Assembly: GCA_014642895.1 (NCBI GenBank)
Contig: BMJD01000014.1
Location: 18,082-82,081, forward strand
Length of the DNA stretch: 64,000 nucleotides
Source: Lentibacillus populi
GTDB lineage: Bacteria > Bacillota > Bacilli > Bacillales > Amphibacillaceae
Reading direction: 5' to 3'
The notes under the pieces were generated by a model that was given only the letters and a program-made list of their open reading frames with translations, did not search any database and was not told the DNA's origin. The translations under genes and the position numbers were made by a program. Each line of letters begins with the position of its first letter. Position 1 is the stretch's first letter. Below, one piece after another: positions 43,450 through 52,077 of the stretch.

Positions 43450-43587
43450 CTAGGGTGCCAATAATTCCAGAACCGTACCACCTAGTAACCTAAGAATCTT
43501 TAAATGGGATCCTACAGCCGTTAAAAGAGGGATAACAGGAAGAGAAACCTTCATTTTTGTTTGGACAGATCCACTAAACTTTTGCAT
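43450..43587 (-). pseudogene. Possible EIIC N-terminal remnant
   Basis: A 45-codon frame, MQKFSGSVQTKMKVSLPVIPLLTAV..., in the place where EIIC would sit between EIIB and EIIA. The beginning resembles EIIC N-termini (amphipathic helix then small hydrophobic stretch), but the frame stops quickly and lacks a good ribosome site. A guess from position and weak similarity. The rest of the 43292-43676 gap holds a GGGGC/GCCCC hairpin near 43620-43654. Confidence 0.35.
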
Positions 43588-43676
43588 TTATTAATTCATT
43601 TTTCTTGCTTTACATATAGGGGGCGTATTAACTAATTAAGTTGATATGCCCCATAAAAAGAATGTAAAAGATGAAA

Positions 43677-43994
43677 TTATTTATTGTCAATTAGATTTAG
43701 GGCATGTTCTAATACTTTTTCACCGTTCATCAGTCCATAATCTTGCATGTTGATGGAATCAATAGGAATATTTTTGCTTTTCAGTTTGGTTTCAAATTTA
43801 GCTTTCATATAACGAACTTGTGGACCCAGTAATAATACATCAATGCTCTTCTTTTCCATCGTATTATCAACTTCTGAAGCGGAAACTGCAAAGATATCTG
43901 CTTCAATATTTCTGGATTCGGCTGCTTTTTGCATTTTTGTTACTAACAGACTTGTGCTCATTCCTGCTGAGCATACCAACATAATGTTTTTCAT
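43677..43994 (-). CDS. PTS lactose/cellobiose-type EIIB component
   Basis: 105 residues. The phosphocysteine loop MLVCSAGMSTSLLVTKM is near residue 8, and LLLGPQVRYMKAKFE and PIDSINMQDYGLMNG match CelA/LicB. It passes phosphate to the sugar bound by EIIC. The ATG at 43994 has AGGGGG six bases upstream; the longer frame from a TTG at 44009 is not needed. It is the first gene after the second operator/promoter copy. Confidence 0.93.
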   Translation of the reverse strand: MKNIMLVCSAGMSTSLLVTKMQKAAESRNIEADIFAVSASEVDNTMEKKSIDVLLLGPQVRYMKAKFETKLKSKNIPIDSINMQDYGLMNGEKVLEHALNLIDNK

Positions 43995-44021
43995 ACCCAT
44001 CCCCCTCAAGTTTGGATTATA

Positions 44022-44096
44022 TTAGTTCCAACATGTTTATTTTACCATGAAACCGCTTCATGTTATGTTATATTTTTTCCGTTTACTAACGGAAAA
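44022..44096 (-). promoter_or_regulatory. Operator, cre site and promoter of the EIIB/EIIA operon
   Basis: Same layout as 39947-40018 in inverted orientation: the 22-base palindrome at 44075-44096 (arms TTTTCCGTT and AACGGAAAA), a CcpA-type sequence TGAAACCGCTTCAT at 44048-44061, and a -10-like TAAAAT. It starts right after the mupG stop. Confidence 0.7.
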
Positions 44097-44120
44097 GTGT
44101 AAAAGGAGACTAAAAAACGA

Positions 44121-45203
44121 TCATGAAAGCGTAAATGTTGACCACGGCTTTATGTAATCCAATAAAAAGATGGAGTCTTGTTTAAGACGCCCAACTACAT
44201 TTCGATTTCCTTCGTTTTCCATATCTTTTAAAGCGACTTGGGTTTCCCCTTTGTATTGACCAAAGTCATCATTACAAATTAAAATATCACCTTTTTTGAT
44301 CGGTTCCGTATGATGTGCTAAAATACTTTCATTTTTATATTTAATCCTTGTGGAAGTGGAACGAATCATATATTCTGAGCGATCCCCTCTATATAGATGA
44401 ATCTCATCGAGAATTATTTTCTTTTCTATATCAGAGAGACCATCGATTAATTCAATTTCGAAATTTGGATGCGGACTAAAAAATGCTTCTGACATTGCTT
44501 TTAATTCTCCTTCATTTGCATAAGCATTGCCAATTAATAAATCATCAATTGTATCCATTAACCGAAAATGAGTAACCTGAGTTTGTATATTTAAGTTTCG
44601 ATGCTGTTCTAATGTACATAAGCCTGTTTGAACTGGCCATGGTCCGAATGTGCCTGCTTGTGAAGAAACAAAAGCTGCTGTATGAATATTATGTTTATTA
44701 AACAGAGCTGTCGTCTCTTCAAAATGAGACTGTGAAATACCTGAGTATTTTTGTGGATAAAAGTTATGTGATGCGCAAAAATTTTTCTTTTTTGGATGGT
44801 AACTTAAAATATTTTCAATATATTTTGTGCCACTACTCATATTTACTTCGATTTTCAAATCATATGGATTCTTTGTCATTTGAGCTTCTTCCAACCCAGT
44901 AAAGCCAATATCCAAACGAATTCCTGCAGCCCCTAAATCTTTAAAGAAGCCGAGATCATCATAATTGGTATTTAGTTGTTTAAATAATCCAGGGTTGATA
45001 TCCAAAATCGTTTCCATCCCGATTGAATTGCCATAATCAATTATTTTTTTGAATTTATTAATAACTGCTTCTGCATCTCCATCAATTTCTAATAAGCTTG
45101 TGAAAATTCTAGTGAAACCATATTTCCTGGCAAGATCAAGATATTCTTTATCATGTTCAAAAGTAGTTTTTGCAGGGTATATAGATATGCCGATATTTAC
45201 TAT
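44121..45203 (-). CDS. MupG-family (DUF871) 6-phospho-N-acetylmuramidase-like protein with apparent ATA start
   Basis: Full frame of 360 residues. The family's N-terminus (IGISIYPAKTTFEHDKEYLDLA) is intact, but the codon at the start position, six bases after a perfect GGAGGG, reads ATA (45203-45201). The nearest ATG is internal, 62 codons in (45017), and would cut off the first barrel strands. Family members are TIM-barrel glycosidases, some of which cleave 6-phospho-MurNAc-GlcNAc, and lie with cellobiose-type PTS genes. Either ATA is used inefficiently, or this is a start-codon mutant or a sequencing error. A decayed copy of its 3' end is at 39789-39922. Confidence 0.75.
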   Translation of the reverse strand: MVNIGISIYPAKTTFEHDKEYLDLARKYGFTRIFTSLLEIDGDAEAVINKFKKIIDYGNSIGMETILDINPGLFKQLNTNYDDLGFFKDLGAAGIRLDIGFTGLEEAQMTKNPYDLKIEVNMSSGTKYIENILSYHPKKKNFCASHNFYPQKYSGISQSHFEETTALFNKHNIHTAAFVSSQAGTFGPWPVQTGLCTLEQHRNLNIQTQVTHFRLMDTIDDLLIGNAYANEGELKAMSEAFFSPHPNFEIELIDGLSDIEKKIILDEIHLYRGDRSEYMIRSTSTRIKYKNESILAHHTEPIKKGDILICNDDFGQYKGETQVALKDMENEGNRNVVGRLKQDSIFLLDYIKPWSTFTLS

Positions 45204-45284
45204 TTTTCTCCCTCCTATTGAATGGTAATTTTTACATTCTATATTATTATTTTATATGAAAGTGATTTAGTTTTCCGTTTAAAC

Positions 45285-45307
45285 TTTTTCCTTTATTAAA
45301 GGAAAAA
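45285..45307 (-). promoter_or_regulatory. Operator-like palindrome upstream of mupG
   Basis: Arms TTTTTCCTTTA and TAAAGGAAAAA, a variant of the two operators at 39947 and 44075, in the 218-base gap between the LicR-like gene and mupG. The short frame on the minus strand here (45247-45435) has no coding support. Confidence 0.55.
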
Positions 45308-45421
45308 ACGTAAAGTGAGCGATATTTTCGTTTCCCAAAACTAGTCCCATAATAAATGCCTGGTAGCCTCGTTACTATAAGATTTTTAATTTTCACCTGA
45401 TCACCCGCTTTGTGTCCAGAG

Positions 45422-47356
45422 TCATGTAATGTCATTTTTTAACGTTTCAATCAGCTCTTCTACTGTGTTACTCTCAATCAATTTTTGGATGAGTGATTTA
45501 TTTTCAGTGATTGAAATCAGTTTTTTAAACATTCGATCTAAATCTCCTTGAGAACCTTTTTTAATATTTAACAAACAGATAAATTGTACCATTTGCTGGT
45601 CATACCATTGAATTGGCTGTTGTAATGTGCACACCGTCCAAAATGTTTTGTTTGTGACAGGCGTTATGGGGTGTGGGACGGCCACTAAATTTCCAAAACT
45701 GGTTGGAGCTGCAGCTTCTCTTTTCAAGACAAGGTCTACATAATCTTTCTGTACAAGCTTTTGTTTATATAATTCGCCGCACAGAAATTTAATGACACTT
45801 TCTTTATCAAGCAAGTCCTGCTGAAGAAAAATTCTGGAAGGTTGTAAATAAGTTTCAATTTCATTTTCATTCTCGGAAATAGATTTTTTTATGGAGTCGA
45901 TGTCTTTTCTCTCTAGGAAAGTATTGACAATTTGAACAGGTATCTTGAAATTTTCTTGTATAGGGATTGTACTTATAATTAGATCAATGGTCGATAAGTC
46001 ATGCGATGCTAAATTATAATAGTTAATCGTATCCATTATCTCAATTTCTTGTTCAAAAAATTTTTTTAAGCGATAATAAAGTAATCTTGCACTTCCGACA
46101 CCTGTTGCACAGACGATAATTACTTTTTTCTTCTTCTTCCTTTCTGATTCCATTCGCTCTAATGCTACAACAATATGAAGGGCAATGTAGGCAATTTCAT
46201 GTTCAATAACTTCAATTTGTAAATATTCCTCTATACATTTACTAGCAATAATTGCCCCTTCAAATGCAGTTGGATATTTTTTCTTAATATCATTTAATAG
46301 AGGATTCCGAATGTTCATTTTGTACCGCAAACGGTTCATAGCCGGACGAATATGTAAAGTTATTGCTTGGATAAATTCATCATCCATACTTAAATCCCAA
46401 TTTAGTTCCGTCCTTAGTCTTTCAAGCATACAGTTTACGATGGTACCCACTTCATCAAACTCACTAAATTCAATTAATTCCTTCTTACGTAAAAGTTTTG
46501 TGCCTAATAAATGGACAATGATATAATCCGTTTCTGTATTTGGAAAGGTTAATCCTGTATAGTTTTCAACGTCTTTAATAATTTCTTTCGCTACATTTTT
46601 TTCAAAAGGATATTCATCATCAGTTAAAACATCGTCTGATTTATCAATGAAAAATCCTTTTTCAATCCTCTTACATGCAATTGCTATATGTGTGGCCAAG
46701 TTTTCCAGAGATATATCAGACATATCGATCTGATACTGATTGACCCTTTTTATTAAAATTTCTTTAATATTTGCAAATGCTTCTTGATCAATAAGTTGTA
46801 AAGATTCGCTTTTATGAAATGCATCCTGACCACGACTGATTAGTAAATTGGATAAACATAAACGCTTCATATATTCGTCGCCTTCAACTTTTGATCCATA
46901 GTGGGGACGGTTTGTTAATTTCAAATGATATTTTTCCAGTAATTCTTTGCCAATTTTAATGTCATTATGGATGGTCGACATGGAGACAAAGACTTCATTG
47001 GTAAAGGTTTCCAGCTTAATAAAATTCTTTTCTAATAACAGACGGCCTAGTATATAAAGAACCCGATTATTTTGGTTAGCAAAGTGGCCTGATATAACAT
47101 CGTTTTCACTTGTTAATTGTTGATGTGAAGGCATAAAATGCTCTTGACTCCGTATATGTAGCAGGTATCCTTTCCCTCTAATTGATTGGACAGAAAAACC
47201 GACTGATTCCGAGTCTCGTTGAATTTGTTTGATGTCATTTCGTATTGTACGATCACTAACACCTAATTCTTTTGCCATCCATTCTGATGTGATTGGGTGT
47301 TTAATCCTGGATAAAAGTAAAACAATATCCTTTTGACGTTTTGATAGTAAGTTCAA
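45422..47356 (-). CDS. LicR/BglG-family PTS-regulated transcription activator
   Basis: 644 residues. In order: a winged helix-turn-helix (KRQKDIVLLLSRIKHPITSEWMAKELGVSDRTIRNDI), a second HTH, two PRD domains (HLLGTKLLRKKELIEF, and HIVVALERM with conserved histidines), an EIIB-like domain with VIIVCATGVGSARLLYYRLKK and an EIIA-like domain with AVPHPITP. Phosphorylation by HPr and the cognate EIIB tunes such activators. It probably controls the flanking PTS genes by the palindromes at 39947, 44075 and 45285. The start is a TTG with AAGGAGGGG nine bases upstream. Confidence 0.92.
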   Translation of the reverse strand: MNLLSKRQKDIVLLLSRIKHPITSEWMAKELGVSDRTIRNDIKQIQRDSESVGFSVQSIRGKGYLLHIRSQEHFMPSHQQLTSENDVISGHFANQNNRVLYILGRLLLEKNFIKLETFTNEVFVSMSTIHNDIKIGKELLEKYHLKLTNRPHYGSKVEGDEYMKRLCLSNLLISRGQDAFHKSESLQLIDQEAFANIKEILIKRVNQYQIDMSDISLENLATHIAIACKRIEKGFFIDKSDDVLTDDEYPFEKNVAKEIIKDVENYTGLTFPNTETDYIIVHLLGTKLLRKKELIEFSEFDEVGTIVNCMLERLRTELNWDLSMDDEFIQAITLHIRPAMNRLRYKMNIRNPLLNDIKKKYPTAFEGAIIASKCIEEYLQIEVIEHEIAYIALHIVVALERMESERKKKKKVIIVCATGVGSARLLYYRLKKFFEQEIEIMDTINYYNLASHDLSTIDLIISTIPIQENFKIPVQIVNTFLERKDIDSIKKSISENENEIETYLQPSRIFLQQDLLDKESVIKFLCGELYKQKLVQKDYVDLVLKREAAAPTSFGNLVAVPHPITPVTNKTFWTVCTLQQPIQWYDQQMVQFICLLNIKKGSQGDLDRMFKKLISITENKSLIQKLIESNTVEELIETLKNDIT

Positions 47357-47462
47357 TGTCTAACTCCCCTCCTTATCTTCAACTTCTTCACTTGTAGCAA
47401 TATACCCCACAAGCTGTCTTCGGTACGATCCCGCCAAATTGTTACTGAGCCTTCATTCCCCT

Positions 47463-48773
47463 TTATTTTTGAAATTGTGGTAAATATGCCTGATGTGCTG
47501 CTAATAATTCATCTAAGAGCACTTTACTGTCTCTCTCGTCAGCTATCAGCGGATTCATAATAAATGCAAGATACGCATCTTCGTAGTTTCCAGTGATGGC
47601 TGCCTGGATAACCAATTCTTCAAAAGCTTTCATTTGCAAAATGGCGCCCTTCACTTGATATGGCAACTTTCCGATAGCCAGGGGCTTAGGGCCATCCTTG
47701 CTGATGACGCAGTTCGCTTCAATCACGGATTCATCGGCAAAATCGGAAATGGCACCATTGTTTCTCGTGTTGACGGTTTGGATGTCCCCCTTGTCATTAT
47801 AAATTGAATCCATCAGACTGCAGGCTACATCGCTATAATAAGCACCTCCTCTTTGTTCCAATTCTTTCGGTTTCATACGCAAATCGGGATTTCTATATAA
47901 ATCAAACAGGGATTCCTCCAATTGCTGCACAACTTCTGCTCTAGTGCCGTGTTCTTCAAAGGACTTGATATCTTTCTGCAAAACTTCTTTTGTATGAAAA
48001 TAGTACTCATGATATGGACTTGGCAAAAGCTTGGTAGCTTCAATAAACGTTTTCGACCACCCAATGTTAACGATATTGGCCGGCGAATAGTCCAAGTTGT
48101 CACTTGCCAGTTTTTCCAAGACTTCCGCTGTCCGATTGACGCCTTTGACAAAGATGTTTTTTCCGAAAACAAAGTGATTCATGCCAACAAATTCAATCCG
48201 GACGTTTGCTGGATCCACATCTAGTATTTCCGCCACGGAATGACGCATGTTATACGGAATATTGCACACACCTATCACTTTTTTGTGCATCGCATGCTTT
48301 TGTAATGCTTCTGTTACCATGCCCGCGGGATTCGTAAAATTGATCATCCAGGCATCCGGACAAATATTGTGGATGTCTTTTGCGATGTCCATCAATACAG
48401 GAATAGTGCGGAATGCTTTGAATGCTCCCCCGGCTCCGTTGGTTTCCTGCCCGATGTAGCCATGACTCAGCGGAATTCTTTCATCCAATGCGCGTGCTTT
48501 CAAGCCGCCCACTCGAATTTGTGTAGAAACAAAATCTGCATTTTCCAAGGCTTTTTTTCTATCAAGTGTCCATGATAGACGAATGGCTTTGCCGGCTGCT
48601 TCTATCATCCTGGCAGCCAGTTGACCAACGACTTCAAGTTTTTCTTTTCCTGCCTCAATATCGACGAGTACAATATCTGTTACAGGAAACGAATTATGCC
48701 GGCGGATCATTCCCTCAACAATTTCTGGTGTATAGCTTGATCCTCCACCAATAACGACTACTTTTAATGACAT
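47463..48773 (-). CDS. licH: 6-phospho-beta-glucosidase, glycoside hydrolase family 4
   Basis: 436 residues. The N-terminal Rossmann motif VVIGGGSSYTPEIVEGM binds NAD+; NFTNPAGMVTEAL, GVCNIPYNMR (metal-binding cysteine) and FVGMNHFVF (histidine) are the GH4 active-site stretches. It needs NAD+ and a divalent metal, and hydrolyses 6-phospho-cellobiose-type products of the PTS by an oxidation/elimination route. Divergent from the GntR gene; the substrate (beta- rather than alpha-) is inferred from the CelB-like PTS and sequence style. The ATG has GGAGAGAAC upstream. Confidence 0.88.
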   Translation of the reverse strand: MSLKVVVIGGGSSYTPEIVEGMIRRHNSFPVTDIVLVDIEAGKEKLEVVGQLAARMIEAAGKAIRLSWTLDRKKALENADFVSTQIRVGGLKARALDERIPLSHGYIGQETNGAGGAFKAFRTIPVLMDIAKDIHNICPDAWMINFTNPAGMVTEALQKHAMHKKVIGVCNIPYNMRHSVAEILDVDPANVRIEFVGMNHFVFGKNIFVKGVNRTAEVLEKLASDNLDYSPANIVNIGWSKTFIEATKLLPSPYHEYYFHTKEVLQKDIKSFEEHGTRAEVVQQLEESLFDLYRNPDLRMKPKELEQRGGAYYSDVACSLMDSIYNDKGDIQTVNTRNNGAISDFADESVIEANCVISKDGPKPLAIGKLPYQVKGAILQMKAFEELVIQAAITGNYEDAYLAFIMNPLIADERDSKVLLDELLAAHQAYLPQFQK

Positions 48774-48887
48774 AACGGTTCTCTCCTTAGCTGTACATCT
48801 TTTCCTGGCATCAATAATTGCGTTTTCATTATTATTATTTGATCCGCCTTGATTGGCTAGAAAAGATAACTAGCTGTAATAGTTTAA

Positions 48888-48925
48888 ATTTGTACCTACC
48901 TTTATAAATAATGTACCATACAAAT
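48888..48925. promoter_or_regulatory. Possible operator in the licH-gntR divergent region
   Basis: ATTTGTA and TACAAAT, 24 bases apart, with an AT-rich centre that includes TATAAATAATGTACC, in the 273-base gap between the GH4 gene and the GntR regulator. Binding by that regulator is only a suggestion from position. Confidence 0.35.
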
Positions 48926-48986
48926 ATAACAATATCCACACCTTTCTCAAACTGTATTTATAATTATAATAACAAATAGGACCCAG

Positions 48987-49015
48987 TTGTCAGTATTTGT
49001 ATTATCCTGTACACT
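48987..49015 (+). promoter_or_regulatory. Candidate promoter of the gntR-type gene
   Basis: TTGTCA and TACACT with a 17-base spacer, 32 bases before the ATG. Confidence 0.5.
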
Positions 49016-49046
49016 AAAGGTATTGAATAATTGAAGGAGTCAGCAT

Positions 49047-49763
49047 ATGGAAAAATCGCAATCTTTACATGCATATATTAAGGAAGAGCTGCTGGATCGA
49101 ATTAAAGCCGGAAAATATATGCCAGGAGAAAAAATACCGACAGAACTTGACCTTTGCAAAGACTTTGATGTCAGCAGGACTACGGTTCGTACAGCACTGA
49201 ACCAATTAACGCTGGAAGGTTATTTAAGCAGAATACAAGGGAAAGGGACATTCGTTGCAGAGCAAAAAGTGAAGCAGGCGCTTTCCAATACCATCAAGCG
49301 CTACAGTGATCAGATTGCGGTGCAGGGGAAAAAAGGCATTGTCAGTTTGGTCAACATATCGGTCATACCGGCAAATGACATGTTGCAACATTTACTGGAT
49401 GTCTTCGTCAATGCACCCATTCAACGGATTGAAAGGGTTCGCAAAGCCGATGGAGAACCGACGCAATACGAGATTGCTTACATTCCATGGGATGTAGCAC
49501 CGGGGATTGCGCGAAAACATGCGGAATCATCCTTGTACGCATCCCTGTCCGATAATTTTGATGTACGCATTGCCAAAACAACGGAAACGATCGAAATTGC
49601 ACTGGCAGATGAACGGACAAGCAAACACTTGAATTGTGAAGAAGGTATGCCCTGCTTCTACATGGAAACCATCGCGGAAGACAAAAAAGGAAACAAAGTA
49701 GAATTCTCCCGCTCCTACTTCCGCGGAGACAAAACAAACTTCACCATCGAACGCAACTACTAA
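49047..49763 (+). CDS. GntR-family regulator with UTRA domain
   Basis: 238 residues. The N-terminal winged helix carries ELLDRIKAGKYMPGEKIPTELDLCKDFDVSRTTVRTALNQLTLEGYLSRIQGKGTFV; the C-terminal UTRA ligand-binding domain has PIQRIERVRKADGEPTQYEIAYIP and ends EFSRSYFRGDKTNFTIE. Such regulators (HutC/TreR type) usually sense a phosphorylated sugar. It is divergent from the GH4 phospho-glucosidase, so it may repress that gene. GAAGGAGTC precedes the ATG. Confidence 0.9.
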   Translation: MEKSQSLHAYIKEELLDRIKAGKYMPGEKIPTELDLCKDFDVSRTTVRTALNQLTLEGYLSRIQGKGTFVAEQKVKQALSNTIKRYSDQIAVQGKKGIVSLVNISVIPANDMLQHLLDVFVNAPIQRIERVRKADGEPTQYEIAYIPWDVAPGIARKHAESSLYASLSDNFDVRIAKTTETIEIALADERTSKHLNCEEGMPCFYMETIAEDKKGNKVEFSRSYFRGDKTNFTIERNY

Positions 49764-49882
49764 TCATGGGGCAGTCCCCACTGCTTTAAAGCGTTAAAGT
49801 GATAGCATGGTGGGGGCAAGAAAACTTCAGCCAAGCGTTGTCATATAAATATGAATACGAAGGAATTTTCCGAAATAAGTCC

Positions 49883-49911
49883 TTGACATTTTCTGATTTA
49901 CAGCGTATATT
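49883..49911 (+). promoter_or_regulatory. Promoter of the proC leader
   Basis: TTGACA at 49883-49888 and TATATT at 49906-49911 with a 17-base spacer, just before the T-box leader. Confidence 0.8.
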
Positions 49912-49933
49912 ACATAAAAATATCTATATAAAA

Positions 49934-50166
49934 AAGATGAAGAACAGGCCAGTAACAATTTATTAGCCCGAAAGAGATTGGAATTCACCGGCTGAAAGAT
50001 TCCATCGGCAGCTAAAATTGCGAACCTACCTGGGAGTCGTTAGAACAAAATCTGACCGCAGTTGATGCGTTATAAATAAGAGCTGGACACGTTTTGTGTC
50101 AAATTAGGTGGTACCGCGGATAGACCTCCATCCGTCCTTAATGTTAGGGCGTATGGAGGTCTTTTT
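49934..50166 (+). promoter_or_regulatory. T-box riboswitch (leader of proC)
   Basis: AGGTGGTACCGCGGA at 50106 is the T-box, followed by the terminator AGACCTCCAT...ATGGAGGTCTTTTT ending at about 50166. A long stem I with CAGTAACAATTT and GAAAGATTCC precedes. The downstream gene makes proline, so uncharged tRNA-Pro is the expected signal. Confidence 0.9.
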
Positions 50167-50198
50167 GAATTTAGATTAAAAAGCGAGAGGTGCTGAAA

Positions 50199-51017
50199 AT
50201 GGTTGAGAAGATTTGTTTTGTAGGGGCTGGCTCGATGGCGGAATCGATTATTTCTGGGATTTTGCATAATCAATTTTTAATGAGCAGCCAAATCGTTGCA
50301 ACGAACAAAAATAATCGGGAGCGTTTGGATGGACTGCAACACCGCTATGACATTGATGTTACAACAGATAGGAAATACGCAATTGACGGAGCAGATATCA
50401 TTATGCTTGCGACAAAGCCGTATGATATTGTTGATGCAATTAATCAAGTAAAATCACATGTAAAGCCAAATCAACTGATTATTTCTGTAGTCGCTGGAAT
50501 AGCTACCGGATTTATTTCGGAACGACTCGGCGAGAATGTACCGGTAGTTCGGGCGATGCCTAACACGTCGGCTTCCATTGGATTCTCGGCAACAGCTATT
50601 ACTGCCGGGGAAAATGCCGGGGCAGCAGATCTTGAGCTTGCTGAATCACTTTTTAAAACGATCGGTCTGACTACGATCGTTGACGAGGGTGATATGCATA
50701 CAGTAACGGGAATTTCCGGAAGTGGCCCGGCCTATTTTTATTATTTAGTGGAAGCCATGGAAAAGGCGGCATTAAAAGCTGGGTTGGATAACGCGGTGGC
50801 GATTCAATTGATTACCCAAACGATTATTGGGGCAGGTGAAATGTTAAAGCATTCCGGGGATCCAGCAAGTGTATTAAGGGAAAAAATCACGAGTCCGGGT
50901 GGCACGACTCAGGCAGCAATTGAAACACTAGAAGCAAATGATTTTCAGCAAACCGTTATGGACTGTGTGGAAAGTGCCCGGAAACGATCGATTGAGCTGG
51001 GGGAAAAGTGGAAGTGA
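50199..51017 (+). CDS. proC: Pyrroline-5-carboxylate reductase
   Basis: 272 residues from the ATG at 50199; the GTG at 50190 overlaps the ribosome site GAGAGGTG. NAD(P)-binding FVGAGSMAESIISG at the start, VVRAMPNTSASIGFSATAI in the middle, and SGSGPAYFYYLVEAM and ITSPGGTTQAAIETLE in the helical dimer domain are all ProC features. It makes proline in the last step of synthesis. It is controlled by the T-box leader in front. Confidence 0.96.
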   Translation: MVEKICFVGAGSMAESIISGILHNQFLMSSQIVATNKNNRERLDGLQHRYDIDVTTDRKYAIDGADIIMLATKPYDIVDAINQVKSHVKPNQLIISVVAGIATGFISERLGENVPVVRAMPNTSASIGFSATAITAGENAGAADLELAESLFKTIGLTTIVDEGDMHTVTGISGSGPAYFYYLVEAMEKAALKAGLDNAVAIQLITQTIIGAGEMLKHSGDPASVLREKITSPGGTTQAAIETLEANDFQQTVMDCVESARKRSIELGEKWK

Positions 51018-51099
51018 TAAAAAAGCGGCTCAGTAGTTTACTATTAATGGAGAAAAACTAAAATAAAAAGCGAAATAACGAGTTTTTCTTCTGCATTAT

Positions 51100-51567
51100 G
51101 ATTTTTCTTCTGGGTTCGGTCACACATGTCTTCGATGAGAGCCCGAATCATAGTTTTTCTTCTCCATACGGTCACTTATGCCTTCGATGAGAGCTCGAAT
51201 GATGTTTTTTCTTCTGCATTTGGTCACTCATGCCTTTGATGAGAGCCTGAATGCTGGATTTTCATCTTCGTTCGGTCACTCATGCCTTCGATGAGAGCCC
51301 GAATGATGTTTTTTCTTCTGCATTTGGTCACTCATGCCTTTGATGAGAGCCCGAATGCTGGATTTTCTTCTGCATTCGGTCACTCATGCCTTCGATGAGA
51401 GTCCGAATGATGATTTTTCTTCTGCATTTGGTCACTCATGCCTTTGATGAGAGCCCGAATGCTGGATTTTCATCTTCATTCGGTCACTCATGCCTTCGAT
51501 GAGAGTCCGAATGATGATTTTTCTTCTGGGTTCGGTCGCTCATGCCTTCGATGAGTGCCGGAATGAC
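51100..51567 (+). repeat. Array of nine tandem 52-bp hairpin units
   Basis: Nine contiguous units of 52 bases, starting near 51100 and repeating at 51152, 51204, 51256 and so on, with partial units on both sides (about 51080-51600). Each unit holds a stem of the type CATTCGG/CCGAATG enclosing CTCAT/ATGAG, then a T-rich tract. Two unit types alternate, giving a 104-base higher order. The unit length is not a multiple of three and no long frame crosses it. The array fills the 700-base gap after proC. Confidence 0.92.
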
Positions 51568-51638
51568 AACTTTTCCTTCAGATTCGTTCGTTACTTCGTT
51601 GTGGCTATGAAATGATTTGATATTTTAGCTGTACAAGC

Positions 51639-51677
51639 AAAAAAATGCTTGGATAAATTATATCTACCCAAGCATTT
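51639..51677 (-). terminator. Terminator of the small gene at 51.8 kb
   Basis: Stem AAATGCTTGG/CCAAGCATTT; on the minus strand a run of T follows. Confidence 0.85.
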
Positions 51678-51753
51678 ACGCTACTCAATTATAAATATCG
51701 AACATATTCTTTTTCTACAAAGTAGGTGAAAAGCCACTTTTACTACCAACAAC

Positions 51754-52077
51754 TTAATTTTCCACAGTTGCTCCCTGTGTATGTAACGTCGCGATCATCC
51801 CGTAAAATGCATAATAGAATTCATCTGGTGCTTCGAGCCGAAAATGGCCGACATCGCTTGTGTCAAAATCCATTGCCGTCTCCAGCAAGCGATATGTAGA
51901 GTAAGCATAGAAACAGAAATATTTATAATCAAACTTTGGCATTTTCTCATAGATTATGGCAATTTCATCCTTATAGTGATCGAAATCTCGTGTTGCTTCA
52001 TCAATAAGGGTTTGCAAATCGGGTAAATCAGCTTCAAGAACCATATCACGCTCATTTTCCATCCGAATAGTAGCCAT
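51754..52077 (-). CDS. Conserved-looking small acidic protein, unknown
   Basis: 107 residues, acidic and aromatic-rich (DYKYFCFYAYSTYRLLETAMDFD, DEFYYAFYGMIATLHTQG). No domain recognised. Good AGGGAAAAACGG ribosome site, a clear terminator behind it and normal codon use support a real gene. It is monocistronic, between the tandem array and a divergent zinc-binding membrane protein. Confidence 0.65.
   Translation of the reverse strand: MATIRMENERDMVLEADLPDLQTLIDEATRDFDHYKDEIAIIYEKMPKFDYKYFCFYAYSTYRLLETAMDFDTSDVGHFRLEAPDEFYYAFYGMIATLHTQGATVEN

Noticed and set aside
45247..45435. 62-codon frame between the LicR-like gene and mupG
   Set aside because: It covers the operator palindrome, overlaps the regulator stop and has no recognisable protein features.
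51080..51600. Possible CRISPR array
   Set aside because: The whole 52-base unit is conserved, with no unique spacers, and no cas genes are nearby. It is a tandem hairpin array.
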